Shown: piece by piece, positions 1 to 7,456 of the stretch
Layout: each line of letters starts with the position of its first letter
How positions within the stretch are numbered: position 1 is the first letter of the stretch
Origin: an uncultured Spirochaetales bacterium
Lineage (GTDB): Bacteria > Spirochaetota > Spirochaetia > Sphaerochaetales > Sphaerochaetaceae
Length of the DNA stretch: 14,201 nucleotides
Assembly (NCBI GenBank): GCA_947306375.1
Contig: CAMZGJ010000012.1
Location: 1-14,201, forward strand
Direction: 5' to 3'
Notes under the pieces: model-generated
Told to the model about the DNA's origin: nothing
Databases searched by the model: none
The model's input: the letters and a program-made list of their open reading frames with translations, nothing else
Made by a program: the position numbers and the translations under genes

Positions 1-652
1 GGGTGAAGTCATACATGGGGTAGATGCACCACTTGTTGCCCGTTCTGGGATGCTCTGCGTACTTGATTCTGTACAGTGCGGGGTCTCTCATGTTGATGTT
101 GGGACTTGCCATGTCAAGCTTTGCCCTGAGGAGGAACTGCCCCTCCTGATACTTGCCCTCTCTCATTTCCTCAAACAGCCTGAGGTTCTCCTCAATGCTG
201 CGGTCCCTGTCCGGACTGTTCACACCGGGCTCCGTCAGAGTGCCGCGGTTCTTGCGCACTTCCTCGGGACTCTGGCTGTCCACGTAAGCCATGCCCTTTT
301 TAATCAGGTCAACGGCAATTTCGTAGAGCCGGTCGTAGTAGTCCGAGGCGTAGTACTCATAATTACCCCAGTCAAAGCCAAGCCATCTTATGTCGGACTT
401 AATGGAATCAATGTACTCCATGTCCTCCTTGGCGGGGTTGGTGTCGTCAAGCCTGAGGTGGCATCTTCCGCCGTACTTCTGCGCAAGGCCGAAGTTGAGG
501 CAGATGCTCTTAATGTGGCCTATGTGAAGGTAGCCGTTGGGCTCCGGCGGGAATCTTGTTACTATTGTGTTGTCGGGAACTCTTCCGTTTGCAAGATCGT
601 CTTCAATGATTTTCTCAATGAAGTTAAGCGGTGTGTTGGTTGTGTTTTCCAT
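1..652 (-). CDS. glnS: Glutaminyl-tRNA synthetase, N-terminal part (partial)
   Basis: Class I aminoacyl-tRNA synthetase that charges tRNA-Gln with glutamine in the cytoplasm. Only about the first 217 residues are present; the gene continues beyond the left edge (the family is usually about 550 residues). Reading from the ATG at 652, the class I signature [12 protein letters not shown] lies at residues 35-46, with HIGH at 43-46. It is followed by the [12 protein letters not shown] segment typical of GlnRS/GluRS, and near the edge by [15 protein letters not shown], which is characteristic of GlnRS rather than bacterial GluRS. A strong Shine-Dalgarno sequence (GGAGG) lies a few bases before the ATG and fixes the start. 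It is divergent from the gene at 719. Bacterial GlnRS has a patchy distribution, since many bacteria use GluRS plus GatCAB instead. Identification is very secure. Confidence 0.96.
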   Translation of the reverse strand, partial: MENTTNTPLNFIEKIIEDDLANGRVPDNTIVTRFPPEPNGYLHIGHIKSICLNFGLAQKYGGRCHLRLDDTNPAKEDMEYIDSIKSDIRWLGFDWGNYEYYASDYYDRLYEIAVDLIKKGMAYVDSQSPEEVRKNRGTLTEPGVNSPDRDRSIEENLRLFEEMREGKYQEGQFLLRAKLDMASPNINMRDPALYRIKYAEHPRTGNKWCIYPMYDFT

Positions 653-672
653 TTTTCCTCCGAATGTCCTTT

Positions 673-687
673 CAAAGGGACCCTTTG
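673..687. repeat. Perfect 7-bp palindrome between divergent promoters
   Basis: CAAAGGG and CCCTTTG face each other around one central base. The site lies downstream of the predicted glnS start and overlaps the -35 of the 719 promoter, a position where a bound repressor could affect both units. In glnS mRNA it could also form a small hairpin in the leader. No regulator is identified. Confidence 0.45.
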
Positions 688-712
688 GTTTATATTTCGG
701 ATATTGTATAAT
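685..712 (+). promoter_or_regulatory. Predicted promoter of the 719 gene-htrA-uvrB unit
   Basis: TTGGTT (685-690) and a perfect TATAAT (707-712) are spaced by 16 bp. Only six bases separate the -10 hexamer from the ATG at 719, so the expected transcription start coincides with the start codon and the mRNA would be leaderless. The -10 shares two bases with the opposing glnS -10. The -35 touches the right arm of the palindrome at 673-687. Confidence 0.55.
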
Positions 713-731
713 TTAGGCATGATAGTTTCAA
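703..731 (-). promoter_or_regulatory. Predicted glnS promoter
   Basis: On the minus strand TTGAAA (726-731) and TACAAT (703-708) are separated by exactly 17 bp, close to the sigma-70 consensus. The predicted start is near 696, giving a leader of about 44 nt before the glnS ATG at 652. The element overlaps the divergent promoter of the gene at 719, and the -35 hexamer lies inside that gene's first codons. Seen by eye only; no transcript data. Confidence 0.55.
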
Positions 732-1384
732 TCGGAGAAGCATACATAAAGGACAACGCAGTCTGCGGCACGGCGGTTGAAAACTGCCTTCGGATCTCAG
801 CCCTGGGAGGCAGCGCAATGTTTGCCGGAGCGGTCTCATCGGACGCAGACGGGATCAGGGTACTGGAGTACCTGATCGATAACTGCATATTTTTTGAGCC
901 ATCCTTCTGCAATGATGCAAAACCCACCTGTGTGGAAGGCCCGGAAGGCACTGCCGTACAGGATTCCTGCATATTCTCAATAGATGCGCAGAGGCTCAAA
1001 GAGGCGCTGCGGTTGAACACGGATGCCAGAGTAGTGCTTCCAAACTCAATTGCCTTCACATCGGAAAAAGTGAGAAATGCAGTATGGGAGGCTGTAAGTG
1101 ACAGGGCCCTTGCCGTCTGCCTTGACCTTACGGCGCAGAAGCTGGAGGAAGAGACTCAGAAACAGTGGGCCTCAAGAAGTGAAATAGTAATTGCAGATGA
1201 AAACACCGCGCGCCGGATCAAACCATTCTGCAAAAACATACTTGTGGAAGCCGCCCCTCATTTCAGCGGCGCTGCAAAGGTCTGCACAATATATGACAAA
1301 GCGTTGGAAAAGGGAGAAGACGCTGCAGCTGCCCTGTTGAAAAACACCTTCAATGATTGTAGGATTCTGACATGTCTTCCGTAA
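719..1384 (+). CDS. Degenerate PfkB/ribokinase-fold protein, catalytic motif absent
   Basis: A 221-residue protein resembling the first two thirds of PfkB-family sugar kinases. Residues 1-12 (MIVSIGEAYIKD) follow the family opening strand, GG at 30-31 with SAMFAGAVSSDADG to residue 45 matches the substrate-side GG...D..G motif, and residues 105-165 look like the central region before the nucleotide site. The C-terminal GAGD anion-hole motif with its catalytic aspartate is missing, and the protein is about 80 residues shorter than a normal kinase, so kinase activity is doubtful. The reading frame stays open upstream to position 50, but that part is antisense to glnS. I take the ATG at 719 because the homology begins there and a perfect -10 lies just before it. 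The gene overlaps htrA by 13 bp. The fold assignment is moderately sure and the function unknown. Confidence 0.75.
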   Translation: MIVSIGEAYIKDNAVCGTAVENCLRISALGGSAMFAGAVSSDADGIRVLEYLIDNCIFFEPSFCNDAKPTCVEGPEGTAVQDSCIFSIDAQRLKEALRLNTDARVVLPNSIAFTSEKVRNAVWEAVSDRALAVCLDLTAQKLEEETQKQWASRSEIVIADENTARRIKPFCKNILVEAAPHFSGAAKVCTIYDKALEKGEDAAAALLKNTFNDCRILTCLP

Positions 1385-2661
1385 ACAGAAAAACGCTTAA
1401 ACTGATTATTCTCGCAGTACTTATCATAGCAGTTGTTGCGGTGGGCCTTGTGCTCTACCGCTGGACAAAATCCATAGAGAGCAGAAGAAGGCAGAATGAG
1501 CTCAAGCAGGCCCTTGAGGACGTAATCAAGGTCTCCGGTGAGCGCGGCCTTCTGGAGATGGCCGGAGTACCGGTGAACAACATCTACTACGGAGATGAGG
1601 GTGTTACCCTCTTCAAGGGAGACACTGCATCCTGGACATACAGCGCGGATGAACTGCAGAACATGTCCGTCTTTGAGTCCTGCAGCAACGCGGTTGTTTA
1701 CATAAACGCATCCTCTGACGTAAACGTCTCTTCCATCTCAAGCGTGGATGTCACAAACGGCACCGGATCTGGCTTCTTTGTCACTGCAGACGGCTACATC
1801 TGCACCAACAACCACGTTGTGAGCGGTGCAAAATATATATCTGTAACTACAGCAGACGGAAAGAGTTATGACGCAACTCTCAAGGGTGTGGATGAAGAGA
1901 ACGACATAGCGGTCCTCAAGATAGACGCAACTGACGGAACATCATTTGAATACCTTACGTTCGCATCTTCCTCAAGCCTGGCGGTAGGTCAGAAAGTACT
2001 GGCCGTGGGTAACCCATTCGGCTATGCAAGAACCCTTTCTGCCGGAATAATATCGGGTCTCTCAAGACCCCTGAGGGATTCAGGCGGACACATAATGCTG
2101 GGCATGATCCAGACTGACGCCCAGATCAACCCCGGCAACTCCGGAGGACCGCTTCTGAACTCAAAGGGTCAGGTAATTGGAGTCTGTGCCGAGATTTACT
2201 CGTCCATAGGCTCAAGCCAGGGAATGAACTTTGCCATAGCCTCGGACACGGCCCAGAGCTCAGTCCAGGACCTCATCAGGTACGGCAAGGTCAACAAAGG
2301 CTGGATAGACATAGTGCCGGTCCAGCTTAGCGCCCAGATAGTTGAATACGCCGGTCTTAAGGTGAACAAGGGCATACTTGTCAGCCAGGTTGTCCCCAAC
2401 GGAAAAGCCATGGCCGCAGGCCTGAGGGGCGGAACAAGCCAGGTAATCTACGGAAAGTCCGTAATCTACCTTGGCGGCGATGTCATAACCAAGGTCAACG
2501 GAGTTGACGTGGCCGAGTACACTGACCTGTTCAATGCCCTGAGCAACACAAGGCCCGGAGACAAGGTTCTGGTGGAAGTAAACAGAAACGGCAACACTGT
2601 TCAGATGAAGGTGGAGCTGGTAGAGAGAACATCTGAAAATGTGGGCTGGATCAACAGGTAA
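1372..2661 (+). CDS. HtrA/DegS-type membrane-anchored serine protease
   Basis: A 429-residue trypsin-like protease expected to face the periplasm and handle misfolded envelope proteins or act in stress signalling. A single hydrophobic anchor spans about residues 9-29, preceded by a basic stretch, with no obvious cleavage site. A linker follows at about 30-100. The S1 domain carries the triad H148 (TNNHVV), D178 (NDIAVLKID) and S257 (NPGNSGGPLLN). One PDZ domain covers about 312-418. The architecture, anchor plus protease plus one PDZ, is DegS-like rather than DegP-like, which has two PDZ domains. The start overlaps the previous gene by 13 bp; AGGA at 1361-1364 serves as the ribosome binding site. 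It is co-oriented with uvrB and very probably co-transcribed. The family call is secure; the substrates are unknown. Confidence 0.95.
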   Translation: MSSVNRKTLKLIILAVLIIAVVAVGLVLYRWTKSIESRRRQNELKQALEDVIKVSGERGLLEMAGVPVNNIYYGDEGVTLFKGDTASWTYSADELQNMSVFESCSNAVVYINASSDVNVSSISSVDVTNGTGSGFFVTADGYICTNNHVVSGAKYISVTTADGKSYDATLKGVDEENDIAVLKIDATDGTSFEYLTFASSSSLAVGQKVLAVGNPFGYARTLSAGIISGLSRPLRDSGGHIMLGMIQTDAQINPGNSGGPLLNSKGQVIGVCAEIYSSIGSSQGMNFAIASDTAQSSVQDLIRYGKVNKGWIDIVPVQLSAQIVEYAGLKVNKGILVSQVVPNGKAMAAGLRGGTSQVIYGKSVIYLGGDVITKVNGVDVAEYTDLFNALSNTRPGDKVLVEVNRNGNTVQMKVELVERTSENVGWINR

Positions 2662-2704
2662 AAAAGAAGACAGCATAAAACTGGATTCCTCATGGGGCGG
2701 TGAA

Positions 2705-4732
2705 ATGGTCTCCAACGTCCACGGCAGCGTGCAGTGGACGGACAAGCCCTTTGTGGTCCACGCCCCGTTTGAAACATCCGGAGACCAGCAGCAGGCCATA
2801 GACGCTCTGTCTGAAGGAGTTCTGAAGGGAGACCGCTTTCAGACCCTCAAGGGCGTTACCGGAAGCGGAAAGACCTACACAATGGCAAAGATCATTGAGA
2901 AGGTCCAGCGTCCCACGCTGATTCTGTCCCACAACAAGACACTTGCAGCCCAGCTTTTCAGGGAATTCAAGAGCTTTTTCCCTGAAAACAGGGTTGAATA
3001 CTTTGTCTCAACCTATGACTACTACCAGCCGGAAGCTTACGTCCCGGGCAAGGACCTTTACATTGAAAAAGATGCGGACGTGAACGCGGAGATTGACCGC
3101 ATGCGCCTTTCTGCGGCCTTCAGCCTCATGGAAAGGCGTGATGTAATTGTGGTTGCCACGGTCTCCTGCATATTCTCCCTTGCCAACCCCGTCTCACTGA
3201 GGGACATGACCCACGTGCTGCGCACCGGAATGTACTTTGACCATGCAGTTGAGCTTGAGCAGCTTTCCAGAATGCAGTATGAGAGAAACGACGTTATCCT
3301 GGACCACGGTACATTCCGTGTTCACGGTGACATAATAGACATCTGGCCTCCTTATCTTGAAAGCGCGGTAAGAATAACGCTGGACTGGGACACGGTCTCA
3401 AAGATTCAGTGGTTTGACCCTGTTTCCGGAGAAAAACTCAATGTACAGGAAACAATTACACTGTATCCGGCCAAGCAGTTCGTAATGCCCAAAGAGCAGG
3501 TTTTATCCGCCCTTGAGAAGATTAGATCCGAGATGGAGGAGCAGTATGAGCTGTTTACCAACACGGGCCGCCCGGTTGAGGCCGAGAGAATAAAGACCCG
3601 TGTTGAGTATGACCTTGAGATGCTTCAGGAAATTGGCTACTGCCCGGGAATTGAGAACTACTCAAGACCTCTTTCAGACAGAAAACCCGGAGAGCGCCCG
3701 GCCGTGCTTCTGGACTACTTCCAGCCGGACTTTCTCACATTCATAGATGAAAGCCACGTTACAATTCCGCAGCTGGGAGCCATGTATGAGGGAGACCACT
3801 CCAGAAAGGCCAACCTTGTCCAGTACGGCTTCAGACTGCCGTCTGCCCTGGACAACAGACCGCTCAAGTATGATGAGTTTGACCATGTGGCGGGCCAGAG
3901 AATCTTTGTTTCGGCAACGCCGGGAAAGCTTGAAAAGCAGCTTTCCGCACGCATTGTGCAGCAGGTTATCAGGCCCACCGGCCTTTTGGACCCGGAGATT
4001 GACGTAAGGCCCACCGAGGGGCAGATAGAGGACCTGTACGGTGAGATTAAAAAGTGCACTCAAAAGGGTGAGAGGGTGCTTGTTACAACCCTAACAAAAC
4101 GCATGGCTGAGGATATTGCCCAGTTCTTTGCCTCACGCAATGTCAGGGTGCGCTACCTGCACTCTGAGATTGAGACCATTGAGAGGGTTGAGATTCTCAG
4201 GGACCTGAGAGCCGGCAACTTTGACGTTCTTGTGGGAATTAACCTTCTCAGAGAGGGGCTGGACCTTCCGGAAGTTGCCCTTGTGGCCATTCTGGATGCG
4301 GATAAGATAGGTTTTCTCAGAAGCACCACATCCCTTATCCAGACGGCAGGAAGAGCGGCCAGAAACGCGGAAGGCCGCGTAATCATGTACGCGGACCGCA
4401 TGAGCGATGCCATGCGTGAGGCCATTGAGGAAACCTCCGCAAGGCGTGCAGTCCAGATCCGCTACAACAATGAGCACGGCATTACTCCCAAAACAATTAC
4501 CAAGGCGGTTGAGGATATTCTTGAGCGCGAGCATGAGGATCAGGTTGAGAACCAGAAGCAGGATCTGAAGATTCTGAAGGCAGGATACAACATACTTGAT
4601 TCAAACCAGAGGAAGAAACTTATAAAGGAGCTTGAGCGCCAGATGCTTCAGGCTGCAAAAGACCTTGAGTTTGAGAGAGCCGCGGTCCTTCGTGATGAGA
4701 TTGAGAAGATCAGAAGCGGCAATTACGACTGA
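2705..4732 (+). CDS. uvrB: Excinuclease ABC subunit B
   Basis: DNA damage recognition helicase-like subunit of nucleotide excision repair; it works with UvrA for loading and UvrC for incision. From the ATG at 2705 the protein is 675 residues, almost the E. coli length. Visible in order: Walker A GVTGSGKT (50-57), the beta-hairpin region with YYQPEAYVP (106-114), DESH box (348-351), SAT motif, helicase motif VI QTAGRAARN (546-554), and the C-terminal UVR domain (about 634-669). The same frame opens at an ATG at 2639, inside the end of htrA. I prefer 2705 because its upstream GGCGGTGA resembles a Shine-Dalgarno and the extra 22 residues look non-homologous. It ends 10 bp inside the convergent thiP gene, with no terminator hairpin visible. 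Identification is certain; the start is less so. Confidence 0.97.
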   Translation: MVSNVHGSVQWTDKPFVVHAPFETSGDQQQAIDALSEGVLKGDRFQTLKGVTGSGKTYTMAKIIEKVQRPTLILSHNKTLAAQLFREFKSFFPENRVEYFVSTYDYYQPEAYVPGKDLYIEKDADVNAEIDRMRLSAAFSLMERRDVIVVATVSCIFSLANPVSLRDMTHVLRTGMYFDHAVELEQLSRMQYERNDVILDHGTFRVHGDIIDIWPPYLESAVRITLDWDTVSKIQWFDPVSGEKLNVQETITLYPAKQFVMPKEQVLSALEKIRSEMEEQYELFTNTGRPVEAERIKTRVEYDLEMLQEIGYCPGIENYSRPLSDRKPGERPAVLLDYFQPDFLTFIDESHVTIPQLGAMYEGDHSRKANLVQYGFRLPSALDNRPLKYDEFDHVAGQRIFVSATPGKLEKQLSARIVQQVIRPTGLLDPEIDVRPTEGQIEDLYGEIKKCTQKGERVLVTTLTKRMAEDIAQFFASRNVRVRYLHSEIETIERVEILRDLRAGNFDVLVGINLLREGLDLPEVALVAILDADKIGFLRSTTSLIQTAGRAARNAEGRVIMYADRMSDAMREAIEETSARRAVQIRYNNEHGITPKTITKAVEDILEREHEDQVENQKQDLKILKAGYNILDSNQRKKLIKELERQMLQAAKDLEFERAAVLRDEIEKIRSGNYD

Positions 4733-6318
4733 TCTTCGCTTTTGAATGAAAAAGCAAGAAAACAGATTATTATCAGCAGCGTACCCATGGCGCAGGCTCC
4801 CTGGTAGTTGTAACTTCCTATCAAAGCATAGATCTGCGTGGGTATTGTGGGGAATGATGAGAAGCCCAGAAGAACTGCGCTGTTGAGTTCTCCTATGCTT
4901 ATTGCAAAACCAAAGGCCAGAGAAGATGCCACGGCCCTTCCCATGAAAGGCAGGTGAACGGAGACAAATATCCTGAAGTCTCCGGCACCCAGAGTCAGTG
5001 CATCTTCTGTAAGTGCAACGGGAACGCTTCTGTAAGCGGGAAGAATTGTTCTGACTGCAAAGGGCATTATGATTATGCTGTGGACCGGAACAAGAACCAG
5101 CAGGGGAGGTATGCTTCTGAAGGCGTTAGAGATCATGAAGTATCCCAGGCCAAGGATAATTGAGCTGACCGCAAGGGGAAGCAGCACTGAAAAGGATGCA
5201 ATTCTTCTGCCAAAGGCGCTTCTGCCGTTTACTATGTAGTAGCATACGGACAGTGCGCATATTGTACCGAAAACAGAAGAAAGAGACGCTGTAATAACAC
5301 TGTTTAGTATTGCAGAGGGGTTTTTGAAAAGAGCCTTATAAGCTTTAAGGGAAAAGACTGAGGCACCGCCTCTTGAGGCTGAGGCAAAGAGAGACCTTGC
5401 CGCAACGGAGAGCATGGGCAAAAGCAGTGCCAGGGCGGCAACAGTAAGATAAGCATAGGCCGGTATACTCTTTTTACCCAGTTTCTTCATTGTGTGGTAT
5501 GAAGATCCGTCATGGCCGTGGACCTTTCTCTCAAGCCTCAGGTGAAGACTCAGAACCAGAGAGACAAAGAACAGTGAAACAAGGCTCAGGGCGCTTGCCA
5601 TGCCCATGTCAGTCTCAAGTCTTGCCTTCCTGTAAATCTCAACCTCAATTGTTGAAAGGGCGGGGCCGCCTCCCAGCACAAGGATAATTGCAAAGCTTGT
5701 GAAGCAGTAGAGGAAAACAAGAGAGCATGCGCTTGCAACGGATGGCATAAGACGCGGCAGCGTAATTCTGAAAAAAACCTGAACGGCGTTGGCTCCGTCT
5801 ACCGCGGCACACTCCTCACAGTCTGCAGGAAGAGTTGACCACTGGCTTGTAAGTACTGAGACAATTACCGGAAAGTTGTAGAACACATGGGCTGCTATTA
5901 CTGCGGGGAACCTGTACAGAATTCTGAGCGGAGGCTCATGGGTTTTGAGAACAGCCATTAAGAAAGAGTTCAGATAACCGCTGTTGCCGTAAAAAATTAC
6001 AAAGCCCAGAACCACAAGAATGGACGGAAGGACAAAGGGGACTGAGAACACTGTTCTGAACAAACGCTTTGCCCTGAAGTTGTAGTTTGAAAGAAGGTAG
6101 GCCGCCGGAAGGCCCGCGGCCAGTGAGACCAGGGTGCTCAGCAGCACCTGAAACAAAGTAAAGCGTATGAGCCTGAGGTAGTAGGGGCCGCTCAGGACTG
6201 CGGCCAGATCCCCAAGACCAGCACGGATTAAGACAAGAAGAACCGGAGCTGCAAATAGCAGGACATAGGGAACAAAGCCCAGAAGAGGAAAAAGTGTTCT
6301 GAAAGCAGACCTTCTCAC
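4723..6318 (-). CDS. thiP: Thiamine/TPP ABC transporter permease
   Basis: A 531-residue inner-membrane permease made of two homologous halves, as in ThiP/FbpB-type iron and thiamine transporters (E. coli ThiP has 536). Many hydrophobic segments are visible. Each half has the cytoplasmic EAA loop that docks the ATPase: EECAAVDGANAVQVF...ITLP at 168-188 and EDALTLGAGDFRI...HLP at 438-457. The start is a GTG at 6318 overlapping the thiB stop as GTGA, with no own Shine-Dalgarno, so translation is probably coupled to thiB. The gene is under the thiB riboswitch through co-transcription. No thiQ ATPase follows; instead the 3' end overlaps convergent uvrB by 10 bp. Substrate specificity rests on thiB and the TPP riboswitch. 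Confident. Confidence 0.93.
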   Translation of the reverse strand: MRRSAFRTLFPLLGFVPYVLLFAAPVLLVLIRAGLGDLAAVLSGPYYLRLIRFTLFQVLLSTLVSLAAGLPAAYLLSNYNFRAKRLFRTVFSVPFVLPSILVVLGFVIFYGNSGYLNSFLMAVLKTHEPPLRILYRFPAVIAAHVFYNFPVIVSVLTSQWSTLPADCEECAAVDGANAVQVFFRITLPRLMPSVASACSLVFLYCFTSFAIILVLGGGPALSTIEVEIYRKARLETDMGMASALSLVSLFFVSLVLSLHLRLERKVHGHDGSSYHTMKKLGKKSIPAYAYLTVAALALLLPMLSVAARSLFASASRGGASVFSLKAYKALFKNPSAILNSVITASLSSVFGTICALSVCYYIVNGRSAFGRRIASFSVLLPLAVSSIILGLGYFMISNAFRSIPPLLVLVPVHSIIIMPFAVRTILPAYRSVPVALTEDALTLGAGDFRIFVSVHLPFMGRAVASSLAFGFAISIGELNSAVLLGFSSFPTIPTQIYALIGSYNYQGACAMGTLLIIICFLAFSFKSEDQS

Positions 6319-7319
6319 TTTGATGTCATTACCTGGGCCCAGCGGTCAAGAATATCCTGCTGAACTGAGCGGTCCCCGGGTTTAATGACCTTTGCCGGCA
6401 TGAGGGCAACCTTTTCAAATGCTTCAGGCAACACGGTCTTTGTGTTTGCAGGGAACATTGTGTTTGCAACTGCAATGTCCGCCTGACCCTCCGTGAGGAT
6501 GAAATTGCAGAACTCCTGTGCCTCAGCCTTCATGTCAGAGCTTTCAAGAATACCCAGGTACTCAAAGGTCTCAAGATGGCCGTCTGAGAACTCAACTGCG
6601 CGGTAACGGTCCGTGTCCTCGTACATGTAGTGATAGACGGGGCTGGTGGTGTAGCTTATTACAAGCGGGGCCTCATGCTCGGTGAAAAGACCGTAGGCTG
6701 AGGACCATGAGGAGCCTACCGTAAGAACGTTCTTCTTCACGCGGCTCCACCATGAGAAGGCACCTTCCGTTCCCATGGCGCTGACTGTCCAGTCCAGAAG
6801 ACCCAGACCCACGCTTGATGTTCTGGGGTCTATGAGGATTATCTTGTTTCTGTATATGTCTTTGGTAAGATCTTCAAGACAGGTTGGAGCAGGAGCTCCG
6901 TTGCTCTGAGTGTCTATGATGAATGAGAAGATTCCGTAGTCAAACGGAACAAGGTGAGATTTCCTGTCGTATGGGATAAGCTCTGCATCGCACTCAGGCG
7001 TCCATGCGGCAAAAAGAGAGGCGTCCGTTTCCATGGTGTCCGACATGCCTATTGCAACATCGGCCGGGCAGGCGCTGCCCTCGAACACAATCTTTGAGTA
7101 GACCTCAACGGCGCTGTCCAGCTCCACGTAGCGCACGCGGATTCCGGTTTTCTCCTCAAAGGCCTGAGCAATTGCGTTTCCCGGGCCCCATTCGCCGCAG
7201 AATGAGTCGTAGGCGTAGACAACAAGTTCCTTTGTAGAAGTGTTTTCAGAAGCGCCTCCGCAGAAAACGGGGGCAAGAAAACATACAATGAGAACACATA
7301 ATAAGATGATTTTTTTCAT
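6315..7319 (-). CDS. thiB: Thiamine-binding periplasmic (lipo)protein
   Basis: Substrate-binding protein that delivers thiamine, thiamine monophosphate or TPP to ThiP; 334 residues. A signal peptide covers about residues 1-20 (MKKIILL... hydrophobic core) and ends in PVFC-GG, a loose spirochaete-like lipobox with C20 as possible lipidation site; a strict lipobox is not met. ThiB hallmarks follow: VVYAYDSF near 33-40, EWGPG at 43-47, DPRTSSVGLGLLDW at 164-177 and SYTTSPVYH at 222-230. The ATG at 7319 has GGAGG five bases upstream, and that ribosome binding site lies in the 3' edge of a TPP riboswitch, so expression should fall when TPP is abundant. It overlaps thiP by 4 bp. Confidence 0.95.
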   Translation of the reverse strand: MKKIILLCVLIVCFLAPVFCGGASENTSTKELVVYAYDSFCGEWGPGNAIAQAFEEKTGIRVRYVELDSAVEVYSKIVFEGSACPADVAIGMSDTMETDASLFAAWTPECDAELIPYDRKSHLVPFDYGIFSFIIDTQSNGAPAPTCLEDLTKDIYRNKIILIDPRTSSVGLGLLDWTVSAMGTEGAFSWWSRVKKNVLTVGSSWSSAYGLFTEHEAPLVISYTTSPVYHYMYEDTDRYRAVEFSDGHLETFEYLGILESSDMKAEAQEFCNFILTEGQADIAVANTMFPANTKTVLPEAFEKVALMPAKVIKPGDRSVQQDILDRWAQVMTSK

Positions 7320-7321
7320 TT

Positions 7322-7405
7322 CATCCTCCCTCCGCCGGTATTATCCGGATCAGGTTCTGGGGTTTGATCTCAGCCGCCTCTGAAAACGGGCAGCACCCCC
7401 GGACA
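7322..7405 (-). promoter_or_regulatory. TPP riboswitch (THI element) upstream of thiB
   Basis: Reading the minus strand, the conserved thi-box blocks appear in order: GGGGGTGC (7393-7400), GGCTGAGATCA, ACCCC, GAACCTGATCCGGATAATACC, and GCGGAGGGA (7327-7335). A short P1 helix can form between TGTCC (7401-7405) and GGATG (7322-7326). The thiB Shine-Dalgarno GGAGG (7325-7329) is shared between P1 and the conserved 3' block, so TPP binding would hide it directly. No separate expression platform or terminator fits between aptamer and ATG (7319). Translational OFF control is inferred. Confidence 0.95.
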
Positions 7406-7410
7406 GGTTC

Positions 7411-7439
7411 ATAGTAGAGCCTTGCCGTTTTTAAGTCAA
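7411..7439 (-). promoter_or_regulatory. Predicted thiBP promoter
   Basis: Minus strand TTGACT (7434-7439), 17 bp spacer, TACTAT (7411-7416). The predicted start near 7404-7405 coincides with the 5' edge of the riboswitch P1 helix, so the leader is essentially only the aptamer. It is interleaved with the promoter of the divergent gene at 7457. Confidence 0.55.
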
Positions 7440-7450
7440 TCTTTTATCAT
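7422..7450 (+). promoter_or_regulatory. Predicted promoter of the 7457 gene-glgA-glgC unit
   Basis: TTGCCG (7422-7427), 17 bp spacer, TATCAT (7445-7450). Six bases separate the -10 from the GTG at 7457, again predicting a start of transcription at the start codon. The hexamers alternate with those of the opposing thiB promoter. Confidence 0.45.
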
Positions 7451-7456
7451 CTAGGT

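Noticed and set aside
50..718. Long open frame on the plus strand in front of the ATG at 719
   Set aside because: It is antisense to glnS, whose conserved motifs are clear on the minus strand. Homology and the -10 element support the start at 719.
562..1059. 165-codon frame on the minus strand
   Set aside because: It overlaps the 5' end of glnS and runs antisense to the PfkB-like gene; its low-complexity serine/proline composition has no family resemblance.
2260..2799. 179-codon frame on the minus strand
   Set aside because: Antisense to the end of htrA and the start of uvrB, both of which have unmistakable catalytic motifs.
3674..4534. Several 90-133 codon minus-strand frames inside uvrB
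   Set aside because: Shadow frames of a gene with a third-position bias; no start signal and no recognisable protein.
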